DNA of 64,000 bases from an uncultured Oscillospiraceae bacterium (GCA_947627715.1 CANQXK010000009.1:1-64000); one strand, 5' to 3'. Counted from the first letter of the stretch, positions 52,916-61,927 are shown. Translations and numbers: made by a program. Notes: generated by a model not told the origin, from the letters alone.

Positions 52916-54346
52916 ATGGCGAAAAACAATAGACAAAATAAATCGGGTCTTCCCGGCTGGGTGTTCTTCCTGATATTTTTCGGGATAGTCAACATCGAAT
53001 GGATGTGGCCGCTGTTGCCTGTTGCCCTGGTGGGAGTGGTCTTTTGGAGGATTGGCGTCTTTGGCGGTGCCAAGTCCGCCTCCAGGGACGTCTCCGCCGA
53101 CTCCATGCAGGAGGCCCGGATGAACCGCTACAAGGCCATGGTGGAGGGGCGGACGGCGGAATCCATCGACTACCTGGCCTCCGCCGCCGGGGTCAGCTTC
53201 ACCACGGCCATGAAGGACCTCCAGCGGATGGTCGCCGAGGGCCGCCTTGGGGCCAGGGCGTATATCAACTACGTGGACAAGACCATCGTTCTCGACCCGG
53301 CGGCGGCCAACGCCGCCCGGAGCGCGTCCGGGCCGGCCCGCGACACCTCCCAGGCCCGCCCCTCCGCCTCCCCTCAAAACCGCCCCTCCGGCGGCGCCGA
53401 GGGTTCCCATATGGTCTCCCGCGCCGCCGAGAGCGACGCCAAAAAGAAGGAAAATATCCCCAAGGCCGCCCCGGCGCGGGAAAAGAAGTCCGACAACAAG
53501 GTCCGTACCGCCCTGCTCATCGTCGGCATCGTCCTCATCGGCATCGGTGTTTTGCGTCTGGCCCTGGGCGGGGACACGATCTTCGGCATCATCTCCGGCG
53601 TCCTCACGGCCCTGGGCGGCGTGGGTCTCTTCGGCTACCGGGGGTTCCTCAAAAAGCGGGAGAACCGCTTCAAGCTCTACGCCGCCGCGTGTGAGGGCCA
53701 GGAGTACCTGCTCATCGCCGACCTTGCCAAAAAAGCTGGCATCTCTCCCCAAAAATGCCGTTCCGACCTGGAGGCCATGCTGGACAGGGGCCTTCTCCCC
53801 TCGAACGCCTACATCGACCACGGCGAGGGCATCCTTGTGCTCAAGCCCGGCGCGTCGCCCCAGCAGAAGAAGAACGCCCCGGTCACAGAGCCGGAGGAGG
53901 ACAACGAGGACCGCTACAAGGCCATTTTGCGCCGCATCCGCAAGCTCAACGACGACATCCCCGACGAGGGCGTGTCCCGGCGCATCGACGAGATGGAGGA
54001 CCTGACCTCCCGCATCTTCAAGGCCGTTCAGGACAAGCCCGAAAAGGAGCCGCAGATCAAGTCCTTCATGAGCTACTACCTGCCCACCACCCTGAAGCTT
54101 CTCAGCTCCTACGCGGAGTTTGAACGCTCCGGCGCGGCGGGGGAGAACATCACCTCCGCCAAGGCGGAGATCGAGCGCATCCTGGACACCCTGGTGGACG
54201 GCTTCCGCAAGCAGCTGGACAAGCTCTACGAGTCCGACGCCATGGACATCTCCTCGGACATCGACGTTTTGGAGACCATGCTGAAAAGGGACGGGCTTAC
54301 CGGCGAGGGCAGTCCCTTCAACGTGTCCCAGCAGGGGCAAAAATAG
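52916..54346 (+). CDS. XpaC-like membrane protein with two winged-helix-like repeats
   Basis: The 476 residues show a hydrophobic segment pair at about 13-45, a first winged-helix-like repeat (68-128: RYKAMVEGRTAESIDYLASA with INYVDKTIVLDP), a Ser/Pro/Lys linker, a hydrophobic pair at 198-240, and a second copy of the repeat (250-311: LYAAACEGQEYLLIADLAKK with YIDHGEGILVLKP). The C-terminal part (335-455) matches the XpaC/5-bromo-4-chloroindolyl-phosphate hydrolysis family by pattern: MSYYLPTTLKLLSSYAEFE, ILDTLVDGFRKQLDKLYESD. ATG 52916 has GGAG 6 bases upstream. The role is unknown; XpaC genes elsewhere sit with TelA-like genes, absent here. Confidence 0.78.
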   Translation: MAKNNRQNKSGLPGWVFFLIFFGIVNIEWMWPLLPVALVGVVFWRIGVFGGAKSASRDVSADSMQEARMNRYKAMVEGRTAESIDYLASAAGVSFTTAMKDLQRMVAEGRLGARAYINYVDKTIVLDPAAANAARSASGPARDTSQARPSASPQNRPSGGAEGSHMVSRAAESDAKKKENIPKAAPAREKKSDNKVRTALLIVGIVLIGIGVLRLALGGDTIFGIISGVLTALGGVGLFGYRGFLKKRENRFKLYAAACEGQEYLLIADLAKKAGISPQKCRSDLEAMLDRGLLPSNAYIDHGEGILVLKPGASPQQKKNAPVTEPEEDNEDRYKAILRRIRKLNDDIPDEGVSRRIDEMEDLTSRIFKAVQDKPEKEPQIKSFMSYYLPTTLKLLSSYAEFERSGAAGENITSAKAEIERILDTLVDGFRKQLDKLYESDAMDISSDIDVLETMLKRDGLTGEGSPFNVSQQGQK

Positions 54347-54373
54347 GCCGGGGCCGCCCCGGCGCGGGTTTTT
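54347..54373 (+). terminator. Possible terminator of the XpaC-like gene
   Basis: GCCGGGG/CCCCGGC with a 3-base loop is followed after 5 bases by T5. The gap to the T-run makes it a weaker prediction. Confidence 0.5.
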
Positions 54374-54418
54374 CTCCCCTTTTTTGGGCAAAAGGGTGGG
54401 AAAAATAAAAAATTTCTC

Positions 54419-54447
54419 TTTACAACGCGGAAAGTCTATGCTAAAAT
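54419..54447 (+). promoter_or_regulatory. rpsO promoter
   Basis: TTTACA (54419-54424) and TAAAAT (54442-54447) have a 17-base spacer, with TGC before the -10. Confidence 0.75.
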
Positions 54448-54454
54448 GTCATGG

Positions 54455-54556
54455 ATTGCCCCTCTACGCGGTTTTGCGGAGTATTCCGGCTGCGCCGGAC
54501 CCTTTCGGCCCATCACTGCGTTCAGCGGGGACACTTGAAAAGAAAGGAGCAGCCCC
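54455..54556 (+). promoter_or_regulatory. rpsO leader RNA, possible S15 autoregulation site
   Basis: About 100 bases of leader contain compact hairpins (for example CCGGC/GCCGG near 54487-54499). In several bacteria S15 binds its own leader through different structures; this one is not recognised and the role is inferred from position only. Confidence 0.4.
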
Positions 54557-54823
54557 ATGATCACCAAGGAACAGAAAACCGCAGTCATTGATGCAAACCG
54601 CCGCAGCGAGAACGACACCGGTTCGCCGGAGGTCCAGATCGCCATCCTCACGGAGCGCATCAACCAGCTCACCGAGCACCTGAAGGTCCACAAGAACGAC
54701 GCCCACAGCCGTCTTGGAATGTACAAGATGATCGGCCACCGCCGCCGTCTTCTTGACTACCTGATGGAGAAGGACATCGAGCGGTACCGCGCCATCATCG
54801 CGAAGCTCGGTATCAGAAAGTAA
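54557..54823 (+). CDS. rpsO: 30S ribosomal protein S15
   Basis: S15 binds 16S rRNA early in small-subunit assembly and forms a bridge to the 50S subunit. The 88 residues are standard: [23 protein letters not shown], then [28 protein letters not shown] 54557 follows AAAGGAG. It is followed by pnp, the same order as in many bacteria. Confidence 0.98.
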   Translation: MITKEQKTAVIDANRRSENDTGSPEVQIAILTERINQLTEHLKVHKNDAHSRLGMYKMIGHRRRLLDYLMEKDIERYRAIIAKLGIRK

Positions 54824-54829
54824 TGAAAA

Positions 54830-54867
54830 GGGTATTATATGCGGTCAAAAAATCGCATATAATACCC
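54830..54867 (+). repeat. 14-bp perfect inverted repeat between rpsO and pnp
   Basis: Arms 54830-54843 and 54854-54867 (GGGTATTATATGCG and its complement) flank a 10-base loop. A T-rich stretch follows only after 7 bases, so this may be a leaky terminator or an RNase site. Confidence 0.65.
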
Positions 54868-54913
54868 GTTGTTACTTTTTTGGAGGCAGACACGTAAACT
54901 GGGAGTCCGGCTG

Positions 54914-54966
54914 TTTTAGTATTTGAATCAACGTCCGCCTGCCGGGCGCTGATTCAAGTGCTAAAA
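54914..54966 (+). promoter_or_regulatory. Long stem-loop upstream of pnp
   Basis: Arms 54914-54930 and 54950-54966 form 17 pairs, two of them G-U, around a 19-base GC-rich loop. It ends about 30 bases before the pnp ribosome site. In E. coli a similar duplex before pnp is cut by RNase III and then targeted by PNPase for self-control; the same is inferred here. Confidence 0.6.
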
Positions 54967-55004
54967 GGCCGCGGCTCCTGAAATAAAACAAAAGGAGTCT
55001 TATA

Positions 55005-57146
55005 ATGATCATCAAGCACAGAGAATTCCCCAACTACAAAAAATACGAGATGACCCTGGCCGGCCGCCCCCTCTCCCTGGAGGTGGGGAAGCTGGCGGAG
55101 CTTGCCAACGCCGCCGTGCTGGTCACCTACGGCGAGACCACAGTGCTGTGCACCGTGGTGGCCTCCCCCCGTCCCAAGGAGGGGATCGACTACTTCCCCC
55201 TCTCCGTGGAGTTTGAGGAGAAGCTTTACTCCGTGGGCCGCATCCCCGGCGGCTACACCCGCCGCGAGGGCAAGCCCTCCGAGCGCGGCACCCTCTCCTC
55301 CCGTATGATCGACCGGCCCATGCGCCCGCTCTTCCCCTCCGACCTCAGAAACGACGTGGTGGTGACCTGCACGGTGCTGTCCACAGACCACGACTGCGCC
55401 CCGGAGATCGCCGCCATGATCGGCGCCTCCGCCGCCGTCTCCATCTCCGACGTGCCCTTCGCCGGCCCCATCGCCGGTGTGGGCCTGGGCCTTATTGACG
55501 GGAAGTATATCATCAACCCCACCAGCGAGGAGCGCAAGGTCTCCGAGATGTACTGCACCATCGCCGCCACCATGGACAAGATCGTGATGATCGAGGCCGG
55601 CGGCGATCAGATCCCTGAGGACGTGATGCTGAAGGGCATCATCGCCGCCCACGAGGCCATCAAGCCCATCGTCGCCCTCATCGATCAGATGGTGGCGGAG
55701 ATCGGCAAGCCCAAGTTTGAGTACGAGCACGCCTCCTTCAACCAGGAGCTTTTCGACAAGATCGTGGAGAAGTACCTGGACGATGTGCGTTACGCCATGG
55801 ACACCGACGACAAGAACGTCCGCGAGGAGCGATACAATGTCGTTGTGGACAAGATGATCGCCGAGTTTGGCGAGGAGTACCCCGAGATTACCGCTCAGTT
55901 GGAGGAGATTACCTACAAGATCCAGAAGAAAGTGGTCAAGCAGTGGCTTTTGGAGGGCAAGCGCGTGGACGGGCGCGCCATGAACGAGATACGGCCCCTG
56001 GCCGCCGAGGTGGGCGTTCTGCCCCGCGTCCACGGCTCCGGCCTCTTCACCCGCGGCCAGACCCAGGTGCTCTCCGTGTGCACCTTGGCCACCCTCTCCG
56101 CCGCCCAGAAGCTGGACACCATCTGGGAAGAGGAGGAGAAGCGTTATATCCACCACTACAACTTCCCCAACTACTCTGTGGGTGAGGCCCGGCCCTCCCG
56201 CTCCACCTCCCGCCGCGAGATCGGCCACGGGGCGCTGGCGGAGAAGGCCTTAGAGCCTGTGATCCCCTCCGAGGAGGAGTTCCCCTACGCCATCCGCGTG
56301 GTGAGCGAGGTCCTCTCCTCCAACGGCTCCACCTCCCAGGGTTCCATCTGCGGCTCCACCCTGGCGCTCATGGACGCCGGCGTACCCATCAAGGCCCCTG
56401 TGGCGGGCATCTCCTGCGGCCTCATGCATGACGACGACGGCAGCTGGAAGACCTTTATCGACATCCAGGGCGTGGAGGATTTCCACGGCGAGATGGATTT
56501 CAAGGTCGCCGGCACTAAGAAGGGCATTACCGCCATCCAGATGGACCTGAAGAACGACGGCCTGACCTACGACATCATCGAGGACGCTTTCCGCATCACC
56601 CGCGAGGCGCGGATCCAGATCCTGGACGAGATCATGCTGCCCGTCATTTCCGAGCCGAGGCACGAGCTGGCCAAGTCCGCCCCCAAGATGATCTCCATGC
56701 ACATCGACCCGGACAAGATCCGCGAGGTCATCGGCTCCGGCGGCAAGGTCATCCAAAAGATCTGCGCCGACACCGGCTGCAAGATCGACATCGACGACGA
56801 CGGCTCCGTCTTTATCAGCCAGCAGGACATCGAGGCCTGCCGCGCCGCCAAGAAGATCATCGACGACATCTGCTTCGTCCCTGAGGTGGGCAAGCTCTAC
56901 TTCGGGCAGTGCGTGCGCGTCATCCCCATCGGCGCTTTCGTGGAGCTGGTGCCAGGCAAGGACGCCATGTGCCACATCAAGGACCTGGAGTTCAAGCGCA
57001 CCGAGAAGGTGGAGGACGTCCTCAACGTGGGCGACTGGACCTGGGTGAAGTTCTTAGGCATCGACGAGCGCGGCCGCTGGAACATCTCCCGCAAGGACGC
57101 CATCCGCGAGCGCGAGGCCGAGGGGCTTCCCATCGACAAGGCGTAA
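55005..57146 (+). CDS. pnp: Polyribonucleotide nucleotidyltransferase
   Basis: PNPase degrades RNA from the 3' end with phosphate. The 713 residues contain two RNase PH domains (FPNYKKYEMTLAGRPLSLEVG and later SVCTLATLSAAQKLD, then NFPNYSVGEARPSRS), an alpha-helical spacer, a KH domain (REVIGSGGKVIQKICADTG) and an S1 domain (VIPIGAFVELVPGKDAMCHIKDLE). All are complete. ATG 55005 follows AAAGGAG. A long leader hairpin suggests autoregulation. Confidence 0.98.
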   Translation: MIIKHREFPNYKKYEMTLAGRPLSLEVGKLAELANAAVLVTYGETTVLCTVVASPRPKEGIDYFPLSVEFEEKLYSVGRIPGGYTRREGKPSERGTLSSRMIDRPMRPLFPSDLRNDVVVTCTVLSTDHDCAPEIAAMIGASAAVSISDVPFAGPIAGVGLGLIDGKYIINPTSEERKVSEMYCTIAATMDKIVMIEAGGDQIPEDVMLKGIIAAHEAIKPIVALIDQMVAEIGKPKFEYEHASFNQELFDKIVEKYLDDVRYAMDTDDKNVREERYNVVVDKMIAEFGEEYPEITAQLEEITYKIQKKVVKQWLLEGKRVDGRAMNEIRPLAAEVGVLPRVHGSGLFTRGQTQVLSVCTLATLSAAQKLDTIWEEEEKRYIHHYNFPNYSVGEARPSRSTSRREIGHGALAEKALEPVIPSEEEFPYAIRVVSEVLSSNGSTSQGSICGSTLALMDAGVPIKAPVAGISCGLMHDDDGSWKTFIDIQGVEDFHGEMDFKVAGTKKGITAIQMDLKNDGLTYDIIEDAFRITREARIQILDEIMLPVISEPRHELAKSAPKMISMHIDPDKIREVIGSGGKVIQKICADTGCKIDIDDDGSVFISQQDIEACRAAKKIIDDICFVPEVGKLYFGQCVRVIPIGAFVELVPGKDAMCHIKDLEFKRTEKVEDVLNVGDWTWVKFLGIDERGRWNISRKDAIREREAEGLPIDKA

Positions 57147-57210
57147 ACGAACCGATCACACGCGGCGGACGGGGTATCCCCGTCCGCCGTTTTCGCAAGA
57201 GGTGAGACTG

Positions 57211-58200
57211 TTGACCTATTCGCTTCTCAGCAAATACCGCTCCGAGCTTATGGGCGTAGCCATGCTGGCGGTGATGCTCTTCCACGCCTCCGACATGGAG
57301 CTGGGGATCTTCAACGCGCCCCGGACCCTGGGGTTCGGCGGCGTGGACATCTTTGTACTGCTCTCCGCCATGGGGCTTGCCATGTCTCTCATGAGGCGGC
57401 GGCAGGAGTACGGCGCGTTCCTTCTCCGGCGGGCGGGCCGGGTCATGCCCGCCTATCTGTTGGTGATGTTCGCCTACACCCTTCTGCTCCTTGTCCGAAA
57501 GCGGGCCTCCGTCTCCGCCTTCTTCTGGAACGCCACCCTGCTCCAGTACTGGGTCCGGCCGGAGGGCCGGTTCAACTGGTATATGACGGGCCTTCTGGTT
57601 TGGTACATACTGATCCCGCCGCTGACGGCCCTGATGCGCCGTTCCCGGCATCGGGCGGCGCTGACCTTCCTTGTCTCCGCCGTGGGGGTCGCCATCTGCG
57701 AGCTTCTGTACCGGGACGGGTACTGGTACTACATGGATGTCTTTTTCCGCCTGCCCGTGCTGGCGGAGGGCATCCTGATGGGCTTTTTCGTCCTGGAGGA
57801 CAGAAAGCTGGGGGCGCGGGACTACGCGGCCTGGGGCCTGTGCGTGGCCGCCGGCGCGCTGTGGGCGCTGGTGTGGATAAAGGGCTACACTGTCTGGGCG
57901 GCCTATATGTTCCCCTTTACCACCGTCCCCGCGTGCCTTCTCATCTGCCTTGTGCTTGACAGGCTCCCGCTGGGCGCCGTGCGGCGCGCTCTCCGATTCG
58001 TGGGGGAGAACAGTTTGGAGATCTATCTGCTCAACGTGAGCTTCTTCTCGGAGACCGGGTCTCTCCGCCGGTTTTTTGATCCGGGTCCCGGCCATTACGC
58101 CTTTTATGCCGTCTCCTTTGCCCTCAACATCCTCCTGGGCTGGGCGCTCCACCGGGCCGTCGCCTTCGTCACGGGGAAGCTCCGCAGGAGGCCGGCGTAA
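57211..58200 (+). CDS. Acyltransferase family 3 membrane protein
   Basis: This integral membrane protein of about 329 residues has some ten helices and the acyltransferase-3 (OafA/YrhL-like) pattern: MLAVMLFHASDME near the N-terminus with the family His, FGGVDIFVLLSAMGLAMSL, and FLLRRAGRVMPAYLLVMF with the conserved Arg. Such proteins move acyl groups onto surface sugars. TTG 57211 is preferred since AGAGGTGA lies just upstream; GTG 57202 is an alternative. It follows pnp by about 60 bases with no terminator seen between them. The target is unknown. Confidence 0.85.
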   Translation: MTYSLLSKYRSELMGVAMLAVMLFHASDMELGIFNAPRTLGFGGVDIFVLLSAMGLAMSLMRRRQEYGAFLLRRAGRVMPAYLLVMFAYTLLLLVRKRASVSAFFWNATLLQYWVRPEGRFNWYMTGLLVWYILIPPLTALMRRSRHRAALTFLVSAVGVAICELLYRDGYWYYMDVFFRLPVLAEGILMGFFVLEDRKLGARDYAAWGLCVAAGALWALVWIKGYTVWAAYMFPFTTVPACLLICLVLDRLPLGAVRRALRFVGENSLEIYLLNVSFFSETGSLRRFFDPGPGHYAFYAVSFALNILLGWALHRAVAFVTGKLRRRPA

Positions 58201-58244
58201 GCGCGGCGTTTTTCCCAAGGATCTGTCAAAGAGGAACATTCCTC

Positions 58245-58273
58245 TTGAAACCCGGCGAAAAAAGGTGTAGAAT
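58245..58273 (+). promoter_or_regulatory. Promoter of the PlsY-like gene
   Basis: TTGAAA (58245-58250) and TAGAAT (58268-58273) have a 17-base spacer. Confidence 0.65.
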
Positions 58274-58357
58274 AGCACGATGTACGGAAAAACCGCGGCG
58301 TCGTCTCCCGCCCATGGGCGGCGGGGAGAAAATACTGGATGACAGGGGTGCTGGATC

Positions 58358-58969
58358 GTGGGTAAATCGCTCATCTATGTGCTGATCGCGTATTTGTCCG
58401 GCAGCGTACTGTACGCCAACGTGTTCGGCGATCTCTTCGGGGTCAGGGAACAATACGCCCGCAGCGCGGACAGAAATCCCGGCGTGGCAAACGCCTTTAC
58501 ATACGGCGGCTTTTTCTGCGGGGTGCTGACGCTTCTCTTTGAGCTTGCCAAGGGGGCCGTGCCGGTGTTTTTCTATCTCCACTCCGCCGTTCAGCCCAGG
58601 GGGCCTGTGCTTCTTTTGGTGCTGATCGCCCCGCTGGCGGGACACGTGCTGCCCCTCTTTTACGGCTTTCACGGCGGCAAGGGCATCGCGGTCACCTTCG
58701 GCTCGCTGCTGGGGCTGTTCCCCTATGTGAGGCCCGTCCTCATCTTCGCGGCGGTGTTTATCTTCCTGTCGGTGGTGGTCAAGATCTCCCCGCACTTCTA
58801 CCGCACCATCGCCTCGTATCTGCTGACGTGCGTGATGATGCTCCCGGCCCACGTGGAGCCGGCAGTCCATCTGAGCTTCGTCTTCATGACGGCTCTCGTG
58901 TGTCTGCGCATGGCGCTGAGCCATGAGGAAAAAGAAAAGCTTGAGGTTAAACTTTTATGGATGCGCTGA
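58358..58969 (+). CDS. PlsY-like glycerol-3-phosphate acyltransferase family protein
   Basis: This 203-residue, multi-helix membrane protein resembles PlsY, which acylates glycerol-3-phosphate using acyl-phosphate. It keeps the Gly-rich phosphate motif HGGKGIAVTFGSLLGLFP and a loop DRNPGVANAFTYGGFF in place of the usual SGNxGATN. That difference, with Ala for Thr, suggests a divergent paralogue rather than the main PlsY. It starts at GTG 58358 and overlaps the next gene by 13 bases, so the pair is probably one lipid-synthesis unit. Confidence 0.78.
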   Translation: MGKSLIYVLIAYLSGSVLYANVFGDLFGVREQYARSADRNPGVANAFTYGGFFCGVLTLLFELAKGAVPVFFYLHSAVQPRGPVLLLVLIAPLAGHVLPLFYGFHGGKGIAVTFGSLLGLFPYVRPVLIFAAVFIFLSVVVKISPHFYRTIASYLLTCVMMLPAHVEPAVHLSFVFMTALVCLRMALSHEEKEKLEVKLLWMR

Positions 58970-60066
58970 TACTCTCCTGCGGAACGGGAGGCGGCCACAA
59001 TTCGGCCGGCAGGGCGGTGGAGTGCGAGCTTGTCTCCCGCGGACACCGCGTGACGTTTCTGGACCCCTACACCCTGAAGGACCAGAAGACCTCCTCTGTG
59101 GTCAACCACGCCTACATCTCCCTCGCCCAAAAGGCCCCCTGGGCCTTCGGGGCGGTCTACAAGCTGGGCGACGCCTATCGGAAGCTGCCTGTGCGCTCGC
59201 CGGTGTACCACATAAACCGGGGCATGGCCCCCATCCTGGCCGGCTGGCTGGAGGAACACCCCTGCGACGCCATCATCATGCCGCACCTCTTCCCGGCGGA
59301 GATCGTGACGCAGATGAAAAAGCAAGGCCTGCCGGTCCCGGCCACTTTTTTTGTCGCCACGGACTACTGCTGCATCCCCTTCACCGAGGAGACGGACTGC
59401 GACCGCTACATCATCCCTTCCCCGGACCTGACGGAGGACTTCCGCTCCCGCGGCGTCCCGGCGGAGAAGCTCGCTCCGCTGGGCATCCCCGTCCGGCCCG
59501 CCTTTATGCGGCAGCGCGACCGGGAGGGCGCGCGCCGGCGGCTGGGGCTGGAGTCCGGCGGGGTCTACGTCCTGGTGGCCGGGGGGAGCATCGGCGCGGG
59601 CAGTCTTGAGGAAACGGTGGGGACCATCCTTGAGAGCTTTGACCGGGTCCATGTCATCGTCGTCTGCGGGAACAACAGGACCCTCTACGAAAGCCTCCGG
59701 CAAAAATACGTCTCCCGCTGTACCGTGCTGGACGACACGCCCTGCTTTGCCGATTATATGCACGCCTGCGACCTCTTCATCTCCAAGCCCGGCGGCCTGT
59801 CCTCCACGGAGGCGGCGGTGCTGGGCACGGCGCTCATCCACGTGACCCCCATCCCCGGCTGTGAGACCATAAACATGGAGTTCTTTTCATCACGCGGCAT
59901 GAGCCTCCCCGTGACCTCCCCCAGGGAGCAGCTGGCGGACGCCTGCGCCCGGCTCCTGTCCGGGGACGCCCAGGCCCGCATGGTGGACTGCCAGCGCGCC
60001 TCCATCCCCCGGGACGCGGCGGTGAAGATCGGCGACCTCATTGAAAAGACCGTGGCGGAGCGGTGA
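58957..60066 (+). CDS. MGDG-synthase/UgtP-like glycolipid glycosyltransferase
   Basis: The 369-residue protein is a GT-B, family 28 type enzyme. Its N-terminal half has the MGDG-synthase pattern LSCGTGGGHNSAGRAVE, and the C-terminal half has the sugar-nucleotide site region DLFISKPGGLSSTEAAVLG. Related enzymes add glucose or galactose to diacylglycerol, forming membrane glycolipids and lipoteichoic-acid anchors. It overlaps the PlsY-like gene by 13 bases, which supports a role in lipid synthesis. The precise sugar and acceptor are not shown by the sequence. A terminator follows. Confidence 0.88.
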   Translation: MDALILSCGTGGGHNSAGRAVECELVSRGHRVTFLDPYTLKDQKTSSVVNHAYISLAQKAPWAFGAVYKLGDAYRKLPVRSPVYHINRGMAPILAGWLEEHPCDAIIMPHLFPAEIVTQMKKQGLPVPATFFVATDYCCIPFTEETDCDRYIIPSPDLTEDFRSRGVPAEKLAPLGIPVRPAFMRQRDREGARRRLGLESGGVYVLVAGGSIGAGSLEETVGTILESFDRVHVIVVCGNNRTLYESLRQKYVSRCTVLDDTPCFADYMHACDLFISKPGGLSSTEAAVLGTALIHVTPIPGCETINMEFFSSRGMSLPVTSPREQLADACARLLSGDAQARMVDCQRASIPRDAAVKIGDLIEKTVAER

Positions 60067-60091
60067 AACCCCCGAAATTCCCATAAAAATC

Positions 60092-60124
60092 CCCCTGGAA
60101 AGAGCGTTTCCAGGGGATTTTTTT
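60092..60124 (+). terminator. Terminator of the PlsY-like/glycosyltransferase unit
   Basis: CCCCTGGAAA pairs with TTTCCAGGGG around a 5-base loop, followed by a T-run; A-rich sequence on the left means it may also stop the minus-strand gene ending at 60139. Confidence 0.9.
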
Positions 60125-60138
60125 ATCCGGGAGGCGGG

Positions 60139-60912
60139 TCATTTCTTATGGGAGGGGATGCGGGAGAACACCGTGTCCCGGCCCTCCTTCACCTCGTCGC
60201 GCATCTCCCGGAGGCGGTCACGAAGGTGCTCGGAGAGGGGCACGTCCGAGGCGAAGGGGCGGAAGAAGCGGTATTTGCCGGCCCTCTTCTCCTGCATGGA
60301 GCGGATATGCGCCTTGAGGTTCTCGTAGCGGATCACCACGTCGTTCTCCTGGGCGAATTGCTTCAGCCTCGCCACAAGCCGGAGGGAGTGGGCAAGGTCG
60401 ATGATAAAGACCCCGTAGAACATACCGATGACGAAGGAGAAGGCCAGGTTGTTGGCCAGCCAGTTGAGCGCCCCCAAAATGCGCGGGTGCACCAGGAAGT
60501 AGTACACCGCCCCCAGCGCCGCCCACGCCAGGGAGAACACCGGGCAGATGATCCCCTGGATGTTGCCCCACTGGTCCGAGTAGTCCCAGAGGCGCACATG
60601 GGCGATCTTGATGCTCATGATGCCGGCTATGTACTCAATGGCCGTCATGCACACGGCCATAAACGCGAAGAGCGCCGCCTTCTCCCAGAACGGGTCCCGG
60701 ATCCAGGAGGTGTTCTCCAGAGAGGCGATGAGGAACAGAAGGCACAGCCCCATCCCGTAGAGCGGCACATAGGGGCCTGTGCAGAAGCCGGGGTTGATCC
60801 ATTTTCTCTCCGGGTTCGCGCCGGAGAAGAACCGCCGGTAGAAAAGCTCCAGCACCCACCCGAATACGGAGCCGATAAAGAAGAGAAACGCCAGAGTGAG
60901 AAAGAGTCCCAT
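60139..60912 (-). CDS. CmpB-type (DUF1113) putative ABC transporter permease
   Basis: This 257-residue membrane protein has about six helices and matches the ABC_trans_CmpB family by pattern: FLFFIGSVFGWVLELFYRRF at the start, then KWINPGFCTGPYVPLYGMG and IEYIAGIMSIKIAHVRLWDYSD. The C-terminal 80 residues are basic and cytoplasmic. The permease name is inherited from the family and no ATPase is adjacent, so transport is unproven. Start ATG 60912 follows GGAGG; it is 20 bases after the CPBP gene and probably co-transcribed. Confidence 0.83.
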   Translation of the reverse strand: MGLFLTLAFLFFIGSVFGWVLELFYRRFFSGANPERKWINPGFCTGPYVPLYGMGLCLLFLIASLENTSWIRDPFWEKAALFAFMAVCMTAIEYIAGIMSIKIAHVRLWDYSDQWGNIQGIICPVFSLAWAALGAVYYFLVHPRILGALNWLANNLAFSFVIGMFYGVFIIDLAHSLRLVARLKQFAQENDVVIRYENLKAHIRSMQEKRAGKYRFFRPFASDVPLSEHLRDRLREMRDEVKEGRDTVFSRIPSHKK

Positions 60913-60932
60913 AACCTTTCCTCCTTCCCCCA

Positions 60933-61895
60933 TCACACGATAAACGTCAGCGCCACTGACGCTATGCTCAGAAGGATGAAGAGGATCATGCCGGGGTTCA
61001 GAAAGACCGTCTGGAAACGCTCGCCCCGCTCAAGCTCCATGGGGGCCGGGGCAAAATACGTCTTTCTCACCTGGAGGCAGAAGAGCACCAGCCCCGCCAT
61101 CATAAGGCCGAACATCGCAAGGCCGTAGATCATCAGGGGCATCAGGGCCGTGAGGTACTCCGTCATGGCCTGGACGTCGGTTAGATCGAGGCTCCCCACC
61201 GCGTCCAGATCCACCTTCGAGACGATGGCCGGCGCGACGACGCTCCCCAAGAAGTTGATGATCATATGGAGCGCCGTGGAGTAGCGGAGCCTCCCGGTCC
61301 TCAGATAGACGTACCCGAACACCAGCCCCAGGGCGAAGGCGTAGAAGAACTGGCTGAGGTTCCCGTGGAACAGGCCGAAGAGAAGTGCCGAGACCACCAC
61401 CGCCAGCTTCTCCCCGTAAGCGTTCATCCTGTCGATGAGCTGCTTGCGGAAGACGTACTCCTCGACGATCGGGGCGATCACCGCCATGACCAGCACCCGG
61501 AGAAGGAGATTGTCGTCCATGGCGTAGGTCAGGAGCGGGTTCTCCGCCGTCGTGCCCGCCACGGCCTGAACAAGGGCCAACAGGGCGCTGCCCAGGAAAT
61601 TGCCCGCGTACATGAGAAAGACGCTGATAAGCCCCGCGGTGAGAAACTCCCTGGCCGTCATGGGGTTCTGCGGGCGCGGCGCCGCGGGGGCCTTGCGCAT
61701 CACGAGAAGGCCCAGGGGTACCGCCAGAAGATACATGGGCGCAAAGGTCGCCGCCCACATGAGCCACCCCGGCCGCGCCCCCTCGTCCGGCCACACCAGT
61801 ACCACCGCCACCGCCGCGATGACCTGAAAGACGCTTGCGGAGAGAAGAATGGTCAGGATCCCCAGTCCGAGACGCGAAAACTGCTTTTTTGCCAT
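60933..61895 (-). CDS. CPBP family intramembrane metalloprotease
   Basis: This 320-residue membrane protein carries the CPBP/Abi motifs: IVEEYVFRKQLI (motif 1, EExxxR), FGLFHGNLSQF (motif 2, FxxxH) and HMIINFLG (motif 3). In eukaryotes this fold cleaves CAAX proteins; in bacteria some confer self-immunity to bacteriocins or process membrane proteins. No bacteriocin gene is near. It is preceded by the ABC exporter genes on the same strand with a 32-base gap. Confidence 0.9.
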   Translation of the reverse strand: MAKKQFSRLGLGILTILLSASVFQVIAAVAVVLVWPDEGARPGWLMWAATFAPMYLLAVPLGLLVMRKAPAAPRPQNPMTAREFLTAGLISVFLMYAGNFLGSALLALVQAVAGTTAENPLLTYAMDDNLLLRVLVMAVIAPIVEEYVFRKQLIDRMNAYGEKLAVVVSALLFGLFHGNLSQFFYAFALGLVFGYVYLRTGRLRYSTALHMIINFLGSVVAPAIVSKVDLDAVGSLDLTDVQAMTEYLTALMPLMIYGLAMFGLMMAGLVLFCLQVRKTYFAPAPMELERGERFQTVFLNPGMILFILLSIASVALTFIV

Positions 61896-61927
61896 TTTTA
61901 TACCGCCTCCAATATCTTATTTATATG

